This document shows, in pieces, positions 19,262 through 30,820 of a DNA stretch of 64,000 bases. Position numbers and translations under genes: made by a program. Origin of the DNA: Elephas maximus indicus (lineage: Eukaryota > Chordata > Mammalia > Proboscidea > Elephantidae); contig NC_064830.1 in NCBI RefSeq assembly GCF_024166365.1, positions 91,628,968 through 91,692,967 on the forward strand. Direction: 5' to 3'. The notes below the pieces were generated by a model. It ran no database searches and was not told where the DNA came from. It worked only from the letters and a program-made list of their open reading frames with translations. The stretch's first letter is position 1, and each line of letters begins with the position of its first letter.

Positions 19262-20821
19262 TACAAATCTTTTGGTTATTGTTTTAATTGGGTTGTTTTC
19301 TTATTATTTCATTTGAGGGTTCTTTATGTATTGTGGTTACAAGTCCTTTGTCAGATATGTGATTTGCAAGTATTTTACCCCAGTCTGTGGCTTGTCTTTT
19401 CATGCTCTTAATAGTAATTTTCATTTCTATTTGTTTGCTGCTAATTATAGAAATACAGTTGATTTTTGTATATTCATCTTACACTTTTCAATCATGCTAA
19501 ATTCACCTTTTGACTCTAGTGACTTTATGTAGATCTCATAGAATTGTCTTCATAGATAACATATTAACAATACTGAATTTTCTACACCATTTATGCTATA
19601 TCTCTCCATTTATTTAGGTCTTTCATCAGCGTTTTGTAGTTTTTCAGTGTACAGACCTTGCACATATTTCATTAATTTTTATACTAAGTATTTCATTTTT
19701 TGGTGCTATTGGAAATGGTACTTACAAAGAATTTGATTTCTAATCGTTCATTGCTCGTATACAGAAATACAACTGATTTTTGTACATTGATTTTATATCC
19801 TGCAACCTTGCTAAACACATTTAACAATAACGTCTGCTGTGAATAGAAACAGTTTTATTACTTCTCAAATCTGTACACCTTTTATTTGTTTGTCTTGCTT
19901 TATTGTACCTGTTAAGACTTTCAGGACGATGTTAGAGTGCTAAGAGAAGACATCCTTGCCTTGTTCTCGATCTCAAGCAAAATTAAGTAGGTTCCCTAAT
20001 TCCCTATATCAGGTTAAAGAAGTTCTTTTCTGCTCCTAGTTTGCTGACAGTTTAATCATTGAATAGATGTTGAATTTCATTAAATGCTTTTTCTGCATCT
20101 ATTGAGGAGATCATATAATTTTTCTTTTACAGTCCCTTAATATGGCGAATTACATTTTGATTCAAGATGTTATATTTTGTTGAGGATTTTTGCGCCTATG
20201 TTGATGAGAGATATTAGCATATAGTTTTCTTTTCACGTAAGATCTTTGTCTGCTTTCAGTATCAGGATAATGCCAACCTTGTAGAATAATTTGGGAAGCA
20301 TTCCCTCTTTCATTTTCCAGAAGATTTGTATAGAATTGGCTTTATTTCTTTCCTAAATATTTGGTAGAATTCACCAGTTAAGTTTATCTGCACCTTTTTT
20401 TTTTTTTTTTTGAGGACGTTTTTAACTACAAATTCAATTTTTATAACAGATATTGGGCTATTCTATATTCAGAATATTTTTATGTTCTAGATTTAGGACA
20501 TCTATTTCTTTTTGAGTGATCTTTGGTTGTGTCTTTCAAGGGATTTTCCCATTGTATCAAAGTTGTTAGATATATTGGCTTAAATTTGTTCATGTTTTCC
20601 TCTATTATTTTTATTTTAATACCTACAGAAAATGATTGATGCCGTCTCTTGCATTCCTGATATTTGTTGATCAGTTTGACTGTTTTTTGTAGGTTTATCT
20701 GTTTTACTGATCTCAGAGAACCAGTTTTCAATTAATTGATTTTTTCCTTGTTTTTCTGTATTCCCTTGCATTGATTTCTGCTCTGATTTTTATTTTTTCC
20801 TTTCTTCTGCTTGTTGTTATT
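19262..20821 (-). mobile_element. L1 ORF2 region (-), degraded
   Basis: Reverse-complement ORF2 blocks include 'gcaagtattttaccccagtc', 'gaatttcattaaatgctttt', 'tctgcatctattgaggagat' and 'tttggtagaattcaccagtt'. A minus-strand relic of the ORF2 region upstream of the RT lies at 20480-20731 (SFSVGIKIKIIEENMNKFKP). All frames are broken. Confidence 0.75.
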
Positions 20822-20905
20822 GTGTGCAGTCAAATCAATTCTTACTCATGGCAACACTATAGGACAGAGTAGAACCGCCCCATTGGGTTCCAAAGCTGCA
20901 ATCTT
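20822..20905 (-). repeat. AfroSINE 3' fragment
   Basis: Reads 'caaatcaattcttactcatg' then 'aacactataggacagagtag'. Only the RTE-like 3' half is present, and a TTG-rich tail ('gcttgttgttattgtg') precedes it, as in RTE 3' ends. Confidence 0.75.
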
Positions 20906-21625
20906 TTTTTGTGTGTGTGTGCTTTAAGTGAAAGTTTACAAATCAAGTCAGTCTCTCATACAAAAATTTATATACACCTTGCTAAAAAATATACTCCTAA
21001 TTGCTCTCCCCCTAATGAGACAGCCTGGTCCTTCCCTCCACTTTCTCTTTTCGTGTCCATTCTGCCAGCTTCTGACCCCTCTGCCCTCTCATCTCCCCTC
21101 CAGATAGGAGATGCCAACATAGTCTCAAGTGTCTACTTGATCCAAGAAGCTCATTCTTCACCAGCATCTTTTTCTATCCCATTGTCCTGTCCAATCCCTG
21201 TCTGAAGAATTGGCTTTGGGAATGGTTCCTGTCTTGGGCTAACGGAAGGTCTGGGGGTCATGACCACCGGGGTCCTTCTAGTCTCAGTCAGACCATTAAG
21301 TCTGGTCTTTTTACAAGAATTTGGGGTCTGCATCCCACTGTCCTCCTGCTCCCTCAGGGATTCTCTGTTGTGTTCCCTGTCAGGGCGGTCATTGGTTGTA
21401 GCCGTGTACCATCTAGTTCTTCTGGTCTCAGGCTGATGTAGTCTCTGGTTTATGTGGCCCTTCCTGTCTCTTGGGCTAATAATTACCTTGTGTCCTTGGT
21501 GTTCTTCATTCTCCTTTGCTCCAGGTGGGTTGAGACCAATTGATGCATCTTAGATGGCCGCTTGCTAGCGTTTAAGACCCCAGGTGCCACTCTCCAATGT
21601 GGGATGCAGAATGCTTTCTGTTACA
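20903..21625 (-). mobile_element. L1 3' UTR fragment
   Basis: Begins with a T-rich/(GT)n run and 'aagtgaaagtttacaaatca', then the standard afrotherian L1 3' UTR through 'aatgtgggatgcagaatgct'. It is inserted among older minus-strand L1 sequence. Confidence 0.82.
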
Positions 21626-22290
21626 GTTTGTTTTATGTGCTTCGTAGCCCTGTCTTTGGGTGCTAGATATTTATGACGGCTACGTCATCATGGTAGATTG
21701 TCCATTTAATCATTATATAATGTCCTTCCCTTTCTTTTACAGTGGATTTTGTCTTAAAGTCTATCTTATCTGAGATTAGTATTGCCACTCCTGCTCTTTT
21801 TTTGTTGCTGTTTGCTTGATGTTTTTTTTCCGTACTTGATTTTTAATATATTTGTGTCTTTGTTTCTGAGGTGTGTCTCTTATAGACAGCGTATTGATGG
21901 GTTGTATTTTTTAATCCATTCTGCCACTCTCGTTCTCTTCATGGATGCATTTAAGCCATTTACATTCAGTGTGATTATTGATAGGTGTCAGTTTATTGCT
22001 GTCATTTTGTAGTTTTTTTTTTTGTGGCGCTGATGTTTTCTTGTTACTCTTACTCTCCTGTGTTCCTTTTGTTTGTGGATTTTCTTTTCATTTCTTTTGT
22101 TTTTGTAGATTTTGTGTTTATTGAGACTATGTTTTCTTCTTTATTTTGATAAGTAAGTTTGCTAACTTTCTTTGTGATTACTTTGAAATTTACCTCAATC
22201 TTCCTACGTTTGAACCAGTCTTTTATTACTTGATATCACCTTGACTTCCTCTCCATCCTTTTTGATTCTTTAGTTGTATTTCTTGATGTT
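21626..22290 (-). mobile_element. L1 endonuclease and inter-ORF region (-)
   Basis: The + strand reads 'atcatggtagattgtccatt', 'gtgattattgataggtgtca' and 'tttgaaatttacctcaatct'. The order matches ORF2 N-terminus then the ORF1-ORF2 spacer seen at 60660-61270 in the long L1. Confidence 0.72.
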
Positions 22291-24440
22291 CTTATGAGGT
22301 GGAGTTGGAACTTACTCCTGCCCAAGCTGCCATCTTCCTGGAAGTCCCACACTGTTTTGATTACTGTGGCTTTGTAGTATGTTTTGAAATTGGAGAGTGC
22401 AAGTCTTTTTACTTTGTTCTTCTTCTTCAAGATTGTTTTGGCTGTTTGAAGCTTCTTACAACTCCATATAAATTTGAGAATCAGCTCTTCCATTTCTGCA
22501 AAAAAGAGTATTTGAATTGGACAGGGATAGCATTGAATCTGTATATCACTTTGAGGAGCACTGTCATCTTAACAATATTAAGTCTTACAATCCATGATCA
22601 TGGGATGTCTTTCTATTTATTTAGGTATTCTTTCATTCATTCCCACAGTGTTTTGTAGTTTTCAGTGTACACATCTTTCACCTCCTTGATTAAATTTATT
22701 CCTATATATTTTATTCTTTTGGAAGATGTTGTAAAATAAATTATTTTCTTAATTTCCTTTTCAGATTCTTAATTCCTGGTGTATAGAAAAAAACTTATTT
22801 TTTGTACTTTGATCTTGTACCCTGCAACTTTGCTGAATTTGTTTATTAGCATCAGTAGCTATTTGTGCATTCTTTAGGATTTTCTATGTATAGACTCAGG
22901 TCATCTGCAAATAGTTTTACTTCTCCCTTTCTAATTTGGTTGCATTTTATTTCTTTTTGTTGCCTATTGTTTTGGCTAGAACTTCCAGTACGAGTTTAAT
23001 AGCTGTGGTGAAAACTGGCATCCTTGTCTTGTTTCTGATCATAGGATGGTGGCTTTCAGTCATCACTGTGTATGATATGATAACTGTGAGGTTTCATAAA
23101 TGTCCATTATCATGTTGAGGAACTCCCTTCTATTCCAATTTTTTTTTTTTAGTATTTCTTTCATGAAAAGATGTTGAATTATGTCAAATGCTTTTTCTGC
23201 ATCAATTGACATGATCATGTATCTCCCCCTTTTGTTCTATTAATGTGGTGTATTACATTGATTGAATTTCTTATGTTGAACCCCATTTTCAATCCTGGGA
23301 TAAATCCCACTTGGTCTTGGTGTATAATCCTTCCAATATGCTGTTGGGTCTGCTTTGCTGGTATTTTGAGTATTTTTGCATCTATATTTACAAGTAATAT
23401 AAGCCTGTAGTTTTCCTGTAATGTGGTGTCTTTGTCTGGCTTTGGTATCAGAGTAACACTGGTCCCAGAGAATGAATTGAGAAGTGTTCCTTTCTCTTCT
23501 ATTTTTTGGTAGAGTTTGAGAAAGGTTGGTGTTAATTGTTCTTTAAATGTGTGGTAGAATTTACCAGTGAAGCCATCTGGTCCTGGACTTTTATTTGTTG
23601 AGAGATATTTGATGATTGATTCAATCTCTTCACTTGTTTAAGTCTGTTGTGACTTCTATTTTTTTCTTGAGTCACTTTAGGTAGTTTGTGTGTTTCTAAG
23701 AATTTGTCCATTTTATCTAGATTATTCAATTTGTTGGTGTACTGTTGTTCATAGCATTGTTTTATAATCTTTTTTTTAATATCTATAAGATTGGTGTTAA
23801 TGCCTTTCTTCTTTTTTAACGGAATTTTACAGCTATAAATCTCCGTCTAGGCACTGTTTTTGTTGCTCCCATAAGTTTTTGTTTGTTATGTTTTCATTTT
23901 CATTCATCTTAAAGTATTTTCTAACATTCTTTGTTATTTCTTCTTTGACCCATTGGTGTTTTAGAAGTGTGTTATTTAATCTTCGTGTATTCATAAATTT
24001 CCCAAATTTCCTTTTGTTATTAATTTCCAATTTCATTCCTTCGTGGTCAGAGAACATACTTTGCATGATTTTAATCCTTTCAAATTCATTGAGACTTGTT
24101 TTATGGCCTAACATATGGTTTATACTGGAGAATATTCTATGTGCACTTGAGAAGAATGTGTATCCTACTGTTGTTGAGTGGAATGTTCTATTGATGTCTG
24201 TCAGACCTAGTTTTTTATGGTGTTGTTCAAGTCTTCCATTTCCTTGTAGATCTTCTATCTAATTGTTTTATCCATTATTAAAAGTAGAATATTGAAGTCT
24301 CCAACTGTTATTGCTGAATTTTATATTTCTCCTTTCAGTTCTGTCAGTTTTTACTTCATGTATTTTGGAGCTCTCTTGCTATGTGTATGTGTGTTTGTAA
24401 TTGTTAAAATTTGATGGATTGTCAGTCATTTGTTTTTTCA
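22291..24440 (-). mobile_element. L1 ORF2 (-), second fragment
   Basis: A long minus-strand ORF2 stretch with blocks 'gattactgtggctttgtagt', 'ttcagtgtacacatctttca', 'tttgtctggctttggtatca', 'aatttaccagtgaagccatc' and 'ttctttgacccattggtgtt'. Minus frames at 22236-22493 and 23833-24114 keep short ORF2-like runs. Many stops interrupt it. Confidence 0.78.
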
Positions 24441-24866
24441 CAAATTTACCAGTGAAATTCGATGGAAAAAGAAAAATTTTTAAACAAATAATCCTAAAAT
24501 AACTGGATATTCATATGCAAGAAAATGAATATTGACTCTTACCTCACACCATACAGAAAAAATAATTCAATGTGGACTGCAGATGTAAATGTAAAAGATA
24601 AACTATAAAACATCTGGAAGAAAACACAGATGAAGATCTTCATGACCTTGGTGTAAGCAAAAATTTCTTAGATAGGACACAAAGGGCATTAACCATTAAA
24701 AGAAAAAGAATACAACAGCTGAACTTAATCAAAATTAGAAACTCTGCTTCTCAAAAACAACATTAAGACAATGAAATGGTAAACAATAAACTGGGAGAAA
24801 ATATTTGTATTAAATATATCTGACAAAGGACTCATAACTAGCATATATAAAAAACTCCTACAGAAC
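24441..24866 (+). mobile_element. Old L1 ORF2 3' portion (+)
   Basis: Reads 'actggatattcatatgcaag', 'aataattcaatgtggactgc', 'ggaagaaaacacagatgaag', 'ttaatcaaaattagaaactc' and 'gacaaaggactcataactag', the L1M ORF2 C-terminal order in + orientation. Confidence 0.78.
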
Positions 24867-24867
24867 A

Positions 24868-25163
24868 AAACGCTGCTCAGTCCTGCACCATCCTCACAAT
24901 CATTGCTACATTTGAGTGCATTGTTGCAGCCACTGTGTCAGTCCATCTCACTGAAGGTCTTTCTCTTTTTCGTTGACCTCCTGCTTTACCAAGCATGATG
25001 TCCTTCTCCAATACTGATCCCTCCTGATAACATGTCCAAAGTACTTGAGACGAAGCCTTGCTATCTTGAATCTAAGAAGCATTCTGGTTGTACTTCTTCC
25101 AAGACAGATTTGTTTGTTCTCTTGGCAGCCTGTGGTATGTCCAATATTCTTTGCCAAAGCCAT
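24868..25163 (-). mobile_element. RTE LINE 3' fragment
   Basis: The minus strand encodes RLRLKYFGHVIRRDQ, the C-terminal RTE motif also present in the 36473-37777 frame as RLTYFVHVVRRDQ. Nucleotide blocks 'cagtcctgcaccatcctcac' and 'gatgtccttctccaatactg' match the other RTE copies. Confidence 0.85.
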
Positions 25164-25164
25164 A

Positions 25165-25390
25165 ATTCATTATCTCATGTACAAATGGAAAACCTTAAAT
25201 AAAATATTAGCAAAATTGAACTCAATGATATATTTTTAAAAAGTAAAACATCACAACCACATTTGGTTAATTCCATGAATGTAAAGTTGAGTGAACATTC
25301 AAAAGTCAAGGTAATTCATTAACAGAATAAAATGAAAAAAATATGTGAACACTCACTATCTCAATAGTCACTATAATGAGTTGCAATTTT
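25165..25390 (+). mobile_element. L1 ORF2 fragment (+)
   Basis: The stretch 'ttagcaaaattgaactcaat' through 'ctcactatctcaatagtcac' follows the L1 reverse-transcriptase region in which 'aatagaataaaggacaaaaa' and 'atctcaatag' occur. It is heavily diverged. Confidence 0.5.
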
Positions 25391-25451
25391 TTTTTATCCA
25401 AAATTTACTATTTCAATCCAAAACCCAGCAAATAAATCCAGCAAAGACATT

Positions 25452-25492
25452 TAAGTCTGAATCGACTTGCAGCAATGGGTTTGGTTTTTATT
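25452..25492 (+). repeat. AfroSINE 3' fragment
   Basis: Only the last part is present: 'gaatcgacttgcagcaatgg' plus 'gtttggtttttatt'. Confidence 0.6.
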
Positions 25493-25494
25493 AT

Positions 25495-25990
25495 CTCTGT
25501 AGTCCTTTACACAATTTGGTCCCAGGCACCAGACACTCCACTCCCATCAACACAGCCCCAGGACCCCACAAATGCACTCAGAGAGGCTATGTATAGGAAA
25601 GGAATAGACCAAAGTCATTGCTGGTGATAAATAACTGCATGGTTTCTCTCTGGCAGAGCCAAGCTAGAAAAGCCGTAAGGGGACCAACAAAGGAAGCCCT
25701 GAGAAGTGGGTTCATCTGCCATACATAGACTTATAGCCCTTACTAGCCATTTTGATGACCACAAGAGGTCAGGGTTCCTGGGCCAGCAGCATAGCCACAG
25801 CCACCCAGATGCCTTCCAAGCAGCATACAAAGATAGATGGAGGGAAGTTGGTAAAGTGGGGCCCCAGGCCCAGTACCCCCACTACATGGTGGCCCCCAGT
25901 CAGGTCCTCAAGCTCTGCTGTCACATAATGGTGGGAACCAAGGGGCCCATTGGGGGCCCACCAGCACAGCATTATCCCAAGTTGTCTTTA
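25495..25990 (-). pseudogene. NXPE-family-like remnant, copy 2
   Basis: The minus strand at 25769-25972 reads YVTAELEDLTGGHHVVGVLG, then LGPHFTNFPPSIFVCCLEGI and WVAVAMLLAQEP. Past a stop the sequence continues LVVIKMASKGYKSMYG near 25700. It aligns with copy 1 at 11695-12115 (LGYFTAFPLSIFVRQLARIR), so the two share an ancestor. The succession hydrophobic block, SIFV, LLA(Q)EP, LVVIK, GYKS-YG recalls the NXPE C-terminal domain. Stops and frameshifts make it non-functional. Two copies 13 kb apart could be tandem gene relics or parts of a dispersed repeat. Confidence 0.45.
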
Positions 25991-26029
25991 CCACCATCAG
26001 GGTAGAAGAGAGACCCAGTATGACAGGAA

Positions 26030-26850
26030 TGACCAGAAGATCAATTTTAGGAAAAAGTATACTTGGAAGTTGAGAATCTGGAAATTATTCTTATTAAAAT
26101 TATCTGTTCCCACATAAACCTTAGAAATTGTTCATGTACCCCTCAGGAGTAAACATACACCAGTTTAAAGACCAATGACCAGGCACTTGGATTTTACTTT
26201 TGGCACACCAAAAGGTAGGAGATAAAGCCAGGCTGCTACAAGCTGTGAGGAGGATAAAAGACCACCCAAGTAAGGATAGGACCCTCGAAATATGATACAA
26301 TGGAAAAACAGGAGAAAAAACTATCCCTCATGGGGAGGGGACATTCTTGCCTACCTCAGGCATGTGGCAGAGCAAATAAAAATCATTTCTGGAAAAATAC
26401 ACTTTAAACCAAGGAACCCTACAGATAAAGTTCCAAAGAACATGAGCTTGTGAAGAAACTTCAGAAACACAAGAAAATAAGCCAACAAACTGAAAAATCA
26501 AACTGGCAAATGCTGAAATTACACAAACTACAAGATACAGAATATAAAAATAAATGTGTATCAAACGTTTAAAGGAATAAAAGAGACGTTGAAAGAATTA
26601 CTAACAAGCAAGAAACTATATTAAATTGACCAGACATAATTTTGAGGAATAAAGAAATATTAAAGAAATGGGAGGTGCAAGGAGCAAGTTAAGGAGCAGA
26701 TGAGGCATAGCTAAAGACGGAGTTGGTGATGTGGAATAAGGATCTAAGGACGTTACCCAGAATTAGCACAGAGACACAGAGAGCAGAAAACAGATGAAAA
26801 TATTAGCAAAACCTTAAGAGACATGAAGGGTAAAGCGAGATGGTCTACTA
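26030..26850 (+). mobile_element. Possible HAL1/L1 ORF1-region fragment
   Basis: A-rich + strand sequence such as 'cttcagaaacacaagaaaat' and 'aggaataaaagagacgttga' resembles old L1/HAL1 ORF1-region DNA. No coherent protein remains, so this is a weak call. Confidence 0.3.
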
Positions 26851-26940
26851 TACATCTAGACAGAGCTCCAGAAGAGCATTCTATTCCATTCCTTGACAAG
26901 GGGCTCAATCATGTAAACTGGTTTGGCCAATGAGAGGTTA

Positions 26941-27006
26941 GCAAATATGATGTAAACATCAGCTTAAAAAGATTTTGGCAAATATGATGTAAACACAAGC
27001 TTAAAA
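26941..27006 (+). repeat. Local tandem duplication, 37-bp period
   Basis: GCAAATATGATGTAAACA occurs at 26941 and again at 26978, each followed by a near-identical '(a)agcttaaaa'. The two units are separated by 'agattttg'. Confidence 0.8.
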
Positions 27007-27284
27007 TGTGCTTGTACACTGGGCCTTGTTCTTTTGATCACTCTTGTTCCTCTGTAGACATTACCATGAGAACATGCACCAGCTAGCCTGCTAAAGGATA
27101 AGATACATAAAGGAAAGCCTTGTCACCCTTTGCTCCAGCTGAGACCATCCTAAACGAACCAAAAGTCAGATGATTCTCAGACATAAATGAGCTCAGCCAA
27201 GAGCATCCAACTGACTCCCAACTGCACACACATGAGTGAACCCAGCTAGGATCAGCAGAAGTGCATAGCCTACCTGTAGCCTAG

Positions 27285-27752
27285 GGCAGTGGTTTGAAGT
27301 GTGGCCCCCCAAAAGATATGTCCATGTCCTAACCCCTTGGAACCTATGAATGTTATTATTATTTGGCAAAGGGTCTTTGCAGATATAATTAACAGCCTCA
27401 AGATGAAATCACCCTGGATTTAGGATGGGCTCTAAATCCAATGACAGGTGTTCTTAAAAAGAAAGGCAGAGGGAGATTTGAGACACAAACATAGAGGAAA
27501 AGGCCATGAGAACATGGAGGCGGAGATTGCAGTCATGTGGCCCTAAGCCATGGGACTCCTGGAGCCACCAGAAGCTGGAAGAGAGAAGGAAAGATTCTCT
27601 CTTAGAGCTTTTGGAAAGAGCGTGGCCCCAATGACACTCTGATTTTGAACTTCTGGCCTCCACAACTGGGACAGAATAAATTTCTGTTGTTTTAAGTCAC
27701 CCAGCTTGTGGCAATTTGTTATGACAGCCTCATGAAATTAACACAACTAGAT
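27285..27752 (+). mobile_element. MLT1-like LTR
   Basis: Blocks in order: 'gtttgaagtgtggcccccca', 'gggtctttgcagatataatt', 'ctctaaatccaatgacaggt', 'gaagctggaagagagaagga', 'acagaataaatttctgttgt', 'cacccagcttgtggcaattt'. This matches a widespread MaLR LTR in + orientation. Confidence 0.75.
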
Positions 27753-28389
27753 AATAAACAGTTGTTTTAAGCCATTGAGATTTGGGGTGATTTGTTACAC
27801 AGCAATACTGAGGCAACAAATAAGTAAAACAGACCTCCAGTATTTATAGGCAGGAAATAATCTTGAAAAATTCATATATATGAAGTTCAAGTTTTCTCTG
27901 TGGCCCCTGGTTCTGTCCTCTGGGAGATTCTTCCTTTGTCCATTATCCTCCTTGGACACATCTGATACAAGCATTGAAGAATATGTCTCTTCCTTGGGGG
28001 CTGATAAGCCTTCTCAGCTCACTTCCTGCCCATGGATGGTTGGGTGCCCAAGGGTCATTTAAAATTTTAGACATTCACAGCCTCTTTTAATCCAGATTTC
28101 TTCTGGCTCCAAAAGAGAATTTTTGACTAAACTTTGGCTAAGTAAAAAACTTACTCACCCTCTTATCCAGCTGATTCCAGTCAGCTTCATGTACCTAATG
28201 GCCACTGTGGTGAACTCAGTTCCTTGATGTACCCTTTTGCCTTGGTTCTTTGGAAAAACAGCTTGAGAATTTTTTCCCCTAACCCCTGAGGAGTTACCTT
28301 TGCCCTAGTTTTCTGTCCCAGAGGGTTTGTTACTTTTGATTGGCATTTCCTGGGTAAGCTGTGAACAACTTGGTTTGATATTTTTCGTC

Positions 28390-28990
28390 TGGTCCTGGGC
28401 TGCAACCTGCCCTGTGATTGGTATGCACCTTACAGGGATTGGTCAATAGACTATGAAAATGAGGTGAATTGTAGCCTACTGTGCAAACGAAGTGTCTGTG
28501 GCCTACCAAAAGGTGATTGGTCAGCTTGTGGACCTGGTGGGCGTGCCATGGCTTGAAGTTGACAAGGAGTTGGTGTATTTAAGCAGCCAGCCCCTCAGAG
28601 GTTTTTAAGATAGAAAGAAGCAGGAAGAGAAGCAACAGGAACAAAGAAGAAGCAGAGAGAGAGATAGAGAAGGCAAAGAACCTCCTAAAAGAACAGCAAC
28701 ATGGATCAAGGGCTGTAATACTGAATATGGCAACAGGCCTGGAAATAGCCCAGTGACAGAGCCAGCGGTGAGAGGTGACGGGGCCAAGAGGAGCCTGTCC
28801 TCAGGGGGCCAAGAGGAGGCCTGTACAACCAAGAGGAGTTGGGAGAGCTGTCCTGCACTGAAGAAGGGGGACTTTGCCTACATGTTTCCTGATCTTGAGT
28901 CCGAGTTGTACCCTGTAGATCCTTATTCCTAGCTGTACGCTGTTCTTTAATAAACCACTTAACTGTAAGTATAGTCTGTGAGTTCTGTAT
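28390..28990 (+). mobile_element. ERVL-like LTR, copy 1
   Basis: ATTGG boxes (28418, 28439, 28516), a TATA-like 'gtgtatttaagcag' near 28573 and AATAAA near 28949 give a promoter-to-polyA order in + orientation. The end 'agtctgtgagttctgtatgg' recurs reverse-complemented near 46000, so it is a repeated element. Confidence 0.65.
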
Positions 28991-29162
28991 GGCCATTGAA
29001 ATGGATTATCAAACCCAGAAGGGAAGTAGAGAATGCCATGGAGGGACAGCTGGTGTCCGAACTGGTAAAAAGATTAGAAGATGGAGGTATGTCTGACCTC
29101 CACCTCGTGGGAATCAGCTATGGGCTGACCCTGGTCATTACCCCTCCTGAAGTTAGATAGGT
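28991..29162 (+). mobile_element. ERVL-like internal fragment, copy 1
   Basis: It follows the LTR directly. The + frame reads VSELVKRLEDGGMSDLHLVG, and the minus strand at 45718-45972 gives SKLVKKAERGGMADLCLTGL in the same relation to a similar LTR end. This places both at the start of one element's internal region. The product is unknown. Confidence 0.55.
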
Positions 29163-29327
29163 TCTTCTGATGCTACTACTATTGATGCTATTATTATTAC
29201 TACCACCATTTTACAGGCACACAGTTCCTTTTAAGATATAATTCTTATATTTGCTTTTTGTTTGTTTATTTTCTCACTCCCATGCCTTTCTTTCTTGACT
29301 CAGTTTGTGGGAACCTTGAGCTCATTG

Positions 29328-29469
29328 AGGCCCTGATGGTGTAGTGGTTAAACAGCTTGGCTGCTAACCAAAAGGCTGGCAGTTTGAATCCACCAGCTGC
29401 TCCTTGAAAACCCTATGGGGCAGTTCTACTCTGTCACTATGAGTCAGAACTGAGTTGATGGGAATGGTA
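29328..29469 (+). repeat. AfroSINE with target duplication
   Basis: Runs from 'aggccctgatggtgtagtgg' to 'gagttgatgggaatgg'. GAGCTCATTG (29318-29327) and AAGCTCATTG (29470-29479) flank it. Confidence 0.88.
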
Positions 29470-29849
29470 AGCTCATTGGACTTTGGTGAGAGAATGGGAT
29501 CTTTAACCTCTTTTTCCCTAACTATTTTAATTAGATGCATGGTGTCTGAGATACTACCACATTCATCTGAAATAGCATCTCATGTTTAGGAAGAAACGTA
29601 TCTTTGTTATTTGCTAAGTGCAAGAGAATAATATGTCTGTCTCCTTTTCCATAGCTTCTTGTTCCCCACAGCCTGTTTCCCCCTAAAATATACATATTCC
29701 CACTGTCACAAGACAGATGTAGAGGCCTAAACTCAACCCCCATGCCTCCAGCTTCCTTCCTCTTTCAAGTTTTTCCCTCCCAGTATCCTAAGACCCTGAG
29801 TAATAAACCCATACATCTACAGTCAATTTGATAGCCAATGCAGCCAGGA

Positions 29850-30215
29850 GCTGCTTAGCCATTATCAAAGAAACCCTTAAATGATAACACTGGGTGTGGC
29901 TTAATTGGGAGCAGCTCTGACAAAGAGGAACCTGCCCCCTCCTGTCCATTGTCCTCAAAGCAGTGTGGCTCAGTCCAGTCAAACCCAGTTAACTAGCCTA
30001 CATGCCAAAGGAAAAAAATTAAAATTGTCTTACTGAGCCTGCATGCCGTGATAACCTATGTAGTCCATAATATTTGTATGTATGTCCTTGTGAAAGACAG
30101 TATAAAATGTTCTGCCTCCCTTTGTTCAGGGAGCTTGATTTGAGGTATACAACCTCCTTGCTCCTTCCCTGCACGCTTGCAATAAAGGCTTTCTCACTCC
30201 TCACCTCTGTGTGTC
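29850..30215 (+). mobile_element. ERV1-like LTR (3' part)
   Basis: A TATA-like 'gacagtataaaatg' near 30098, then 'ccctgcacgcttgcaataaa' (AATAAA at 30181) and 'ctttctcactcctcacctct' resemble the R-U5 part of a gammaretrovirus-type LTR. The 5' border is uncertain. Confidence 0.5.
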
Positions 30216-30633
30216 TTTATTGGCAAGAAGACGCACCGAGCAGGACCTGCTTTGGGTGACAAATTGATTTTCAACAAAGGCCAGTTAAAGCAAAATATTT
30301 CCTGTCCTTTTGCCTCCTCCCCTACCCAATCTACTCCCTTGGAGGGAACCTACCATTAGCAAAAAGCTTAGAGGGTTAAAAAAAAAAAAAAGCTAACCAC
30401 ACTCCTCAAATTCTGCACCACCTGTTGCAGGCAACTCACCTGAGACAGGCTCAATTTGGGAAAGGAAGGTTTGAATGAAGGTTAATATATAAATATTTCA
30501 CTACTACAATGAACTGGGCCAGAGGACCTTTTTTAACCTAAGAGTAAACAGAAAATCAAAGAAAAGTATTGCTTTAAATTTTATCCAGAAGCAAGACATA
30601 ACCAACCCCACTGAAAAGAGACATAAAGAGACA

Positions 30634-30808
30634 AAGCAAAACAAAACAAAACAAACCCGTTGCCCTCCAGTTGATTCCGACTCATAGTGATCCTGTAGGA
30701 CAGAGTAGAACTGCCCCCATAGGATTTCCAAGGAGCGGCTGGTGGATTTGAACTGCCAACCTTCTGATTGGCAGCTGAACTCTTAACCATTGCACCACCA
30801 GGCCTCCT
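30634..30808 (-). repeat. AfroSINE with 12-bp duplication
   Basis: CATAAAGAGACA occurs at 30622-30633 and 30809-30820, perfect direct repeats. The element reads 'ccagttgattccgactcata' to 'accattgcaccaccaggcct' on the + strand. Confidence 0.94.
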
Positions 30809-30820
30809 CATAAAGAGACA

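Noticed and set aside
26941-27006. CRISPR-like direct repeats
   Set aside because: Only two imperfect units with an 8-bp gap, in mammalian DNA; a local duplication is enough.
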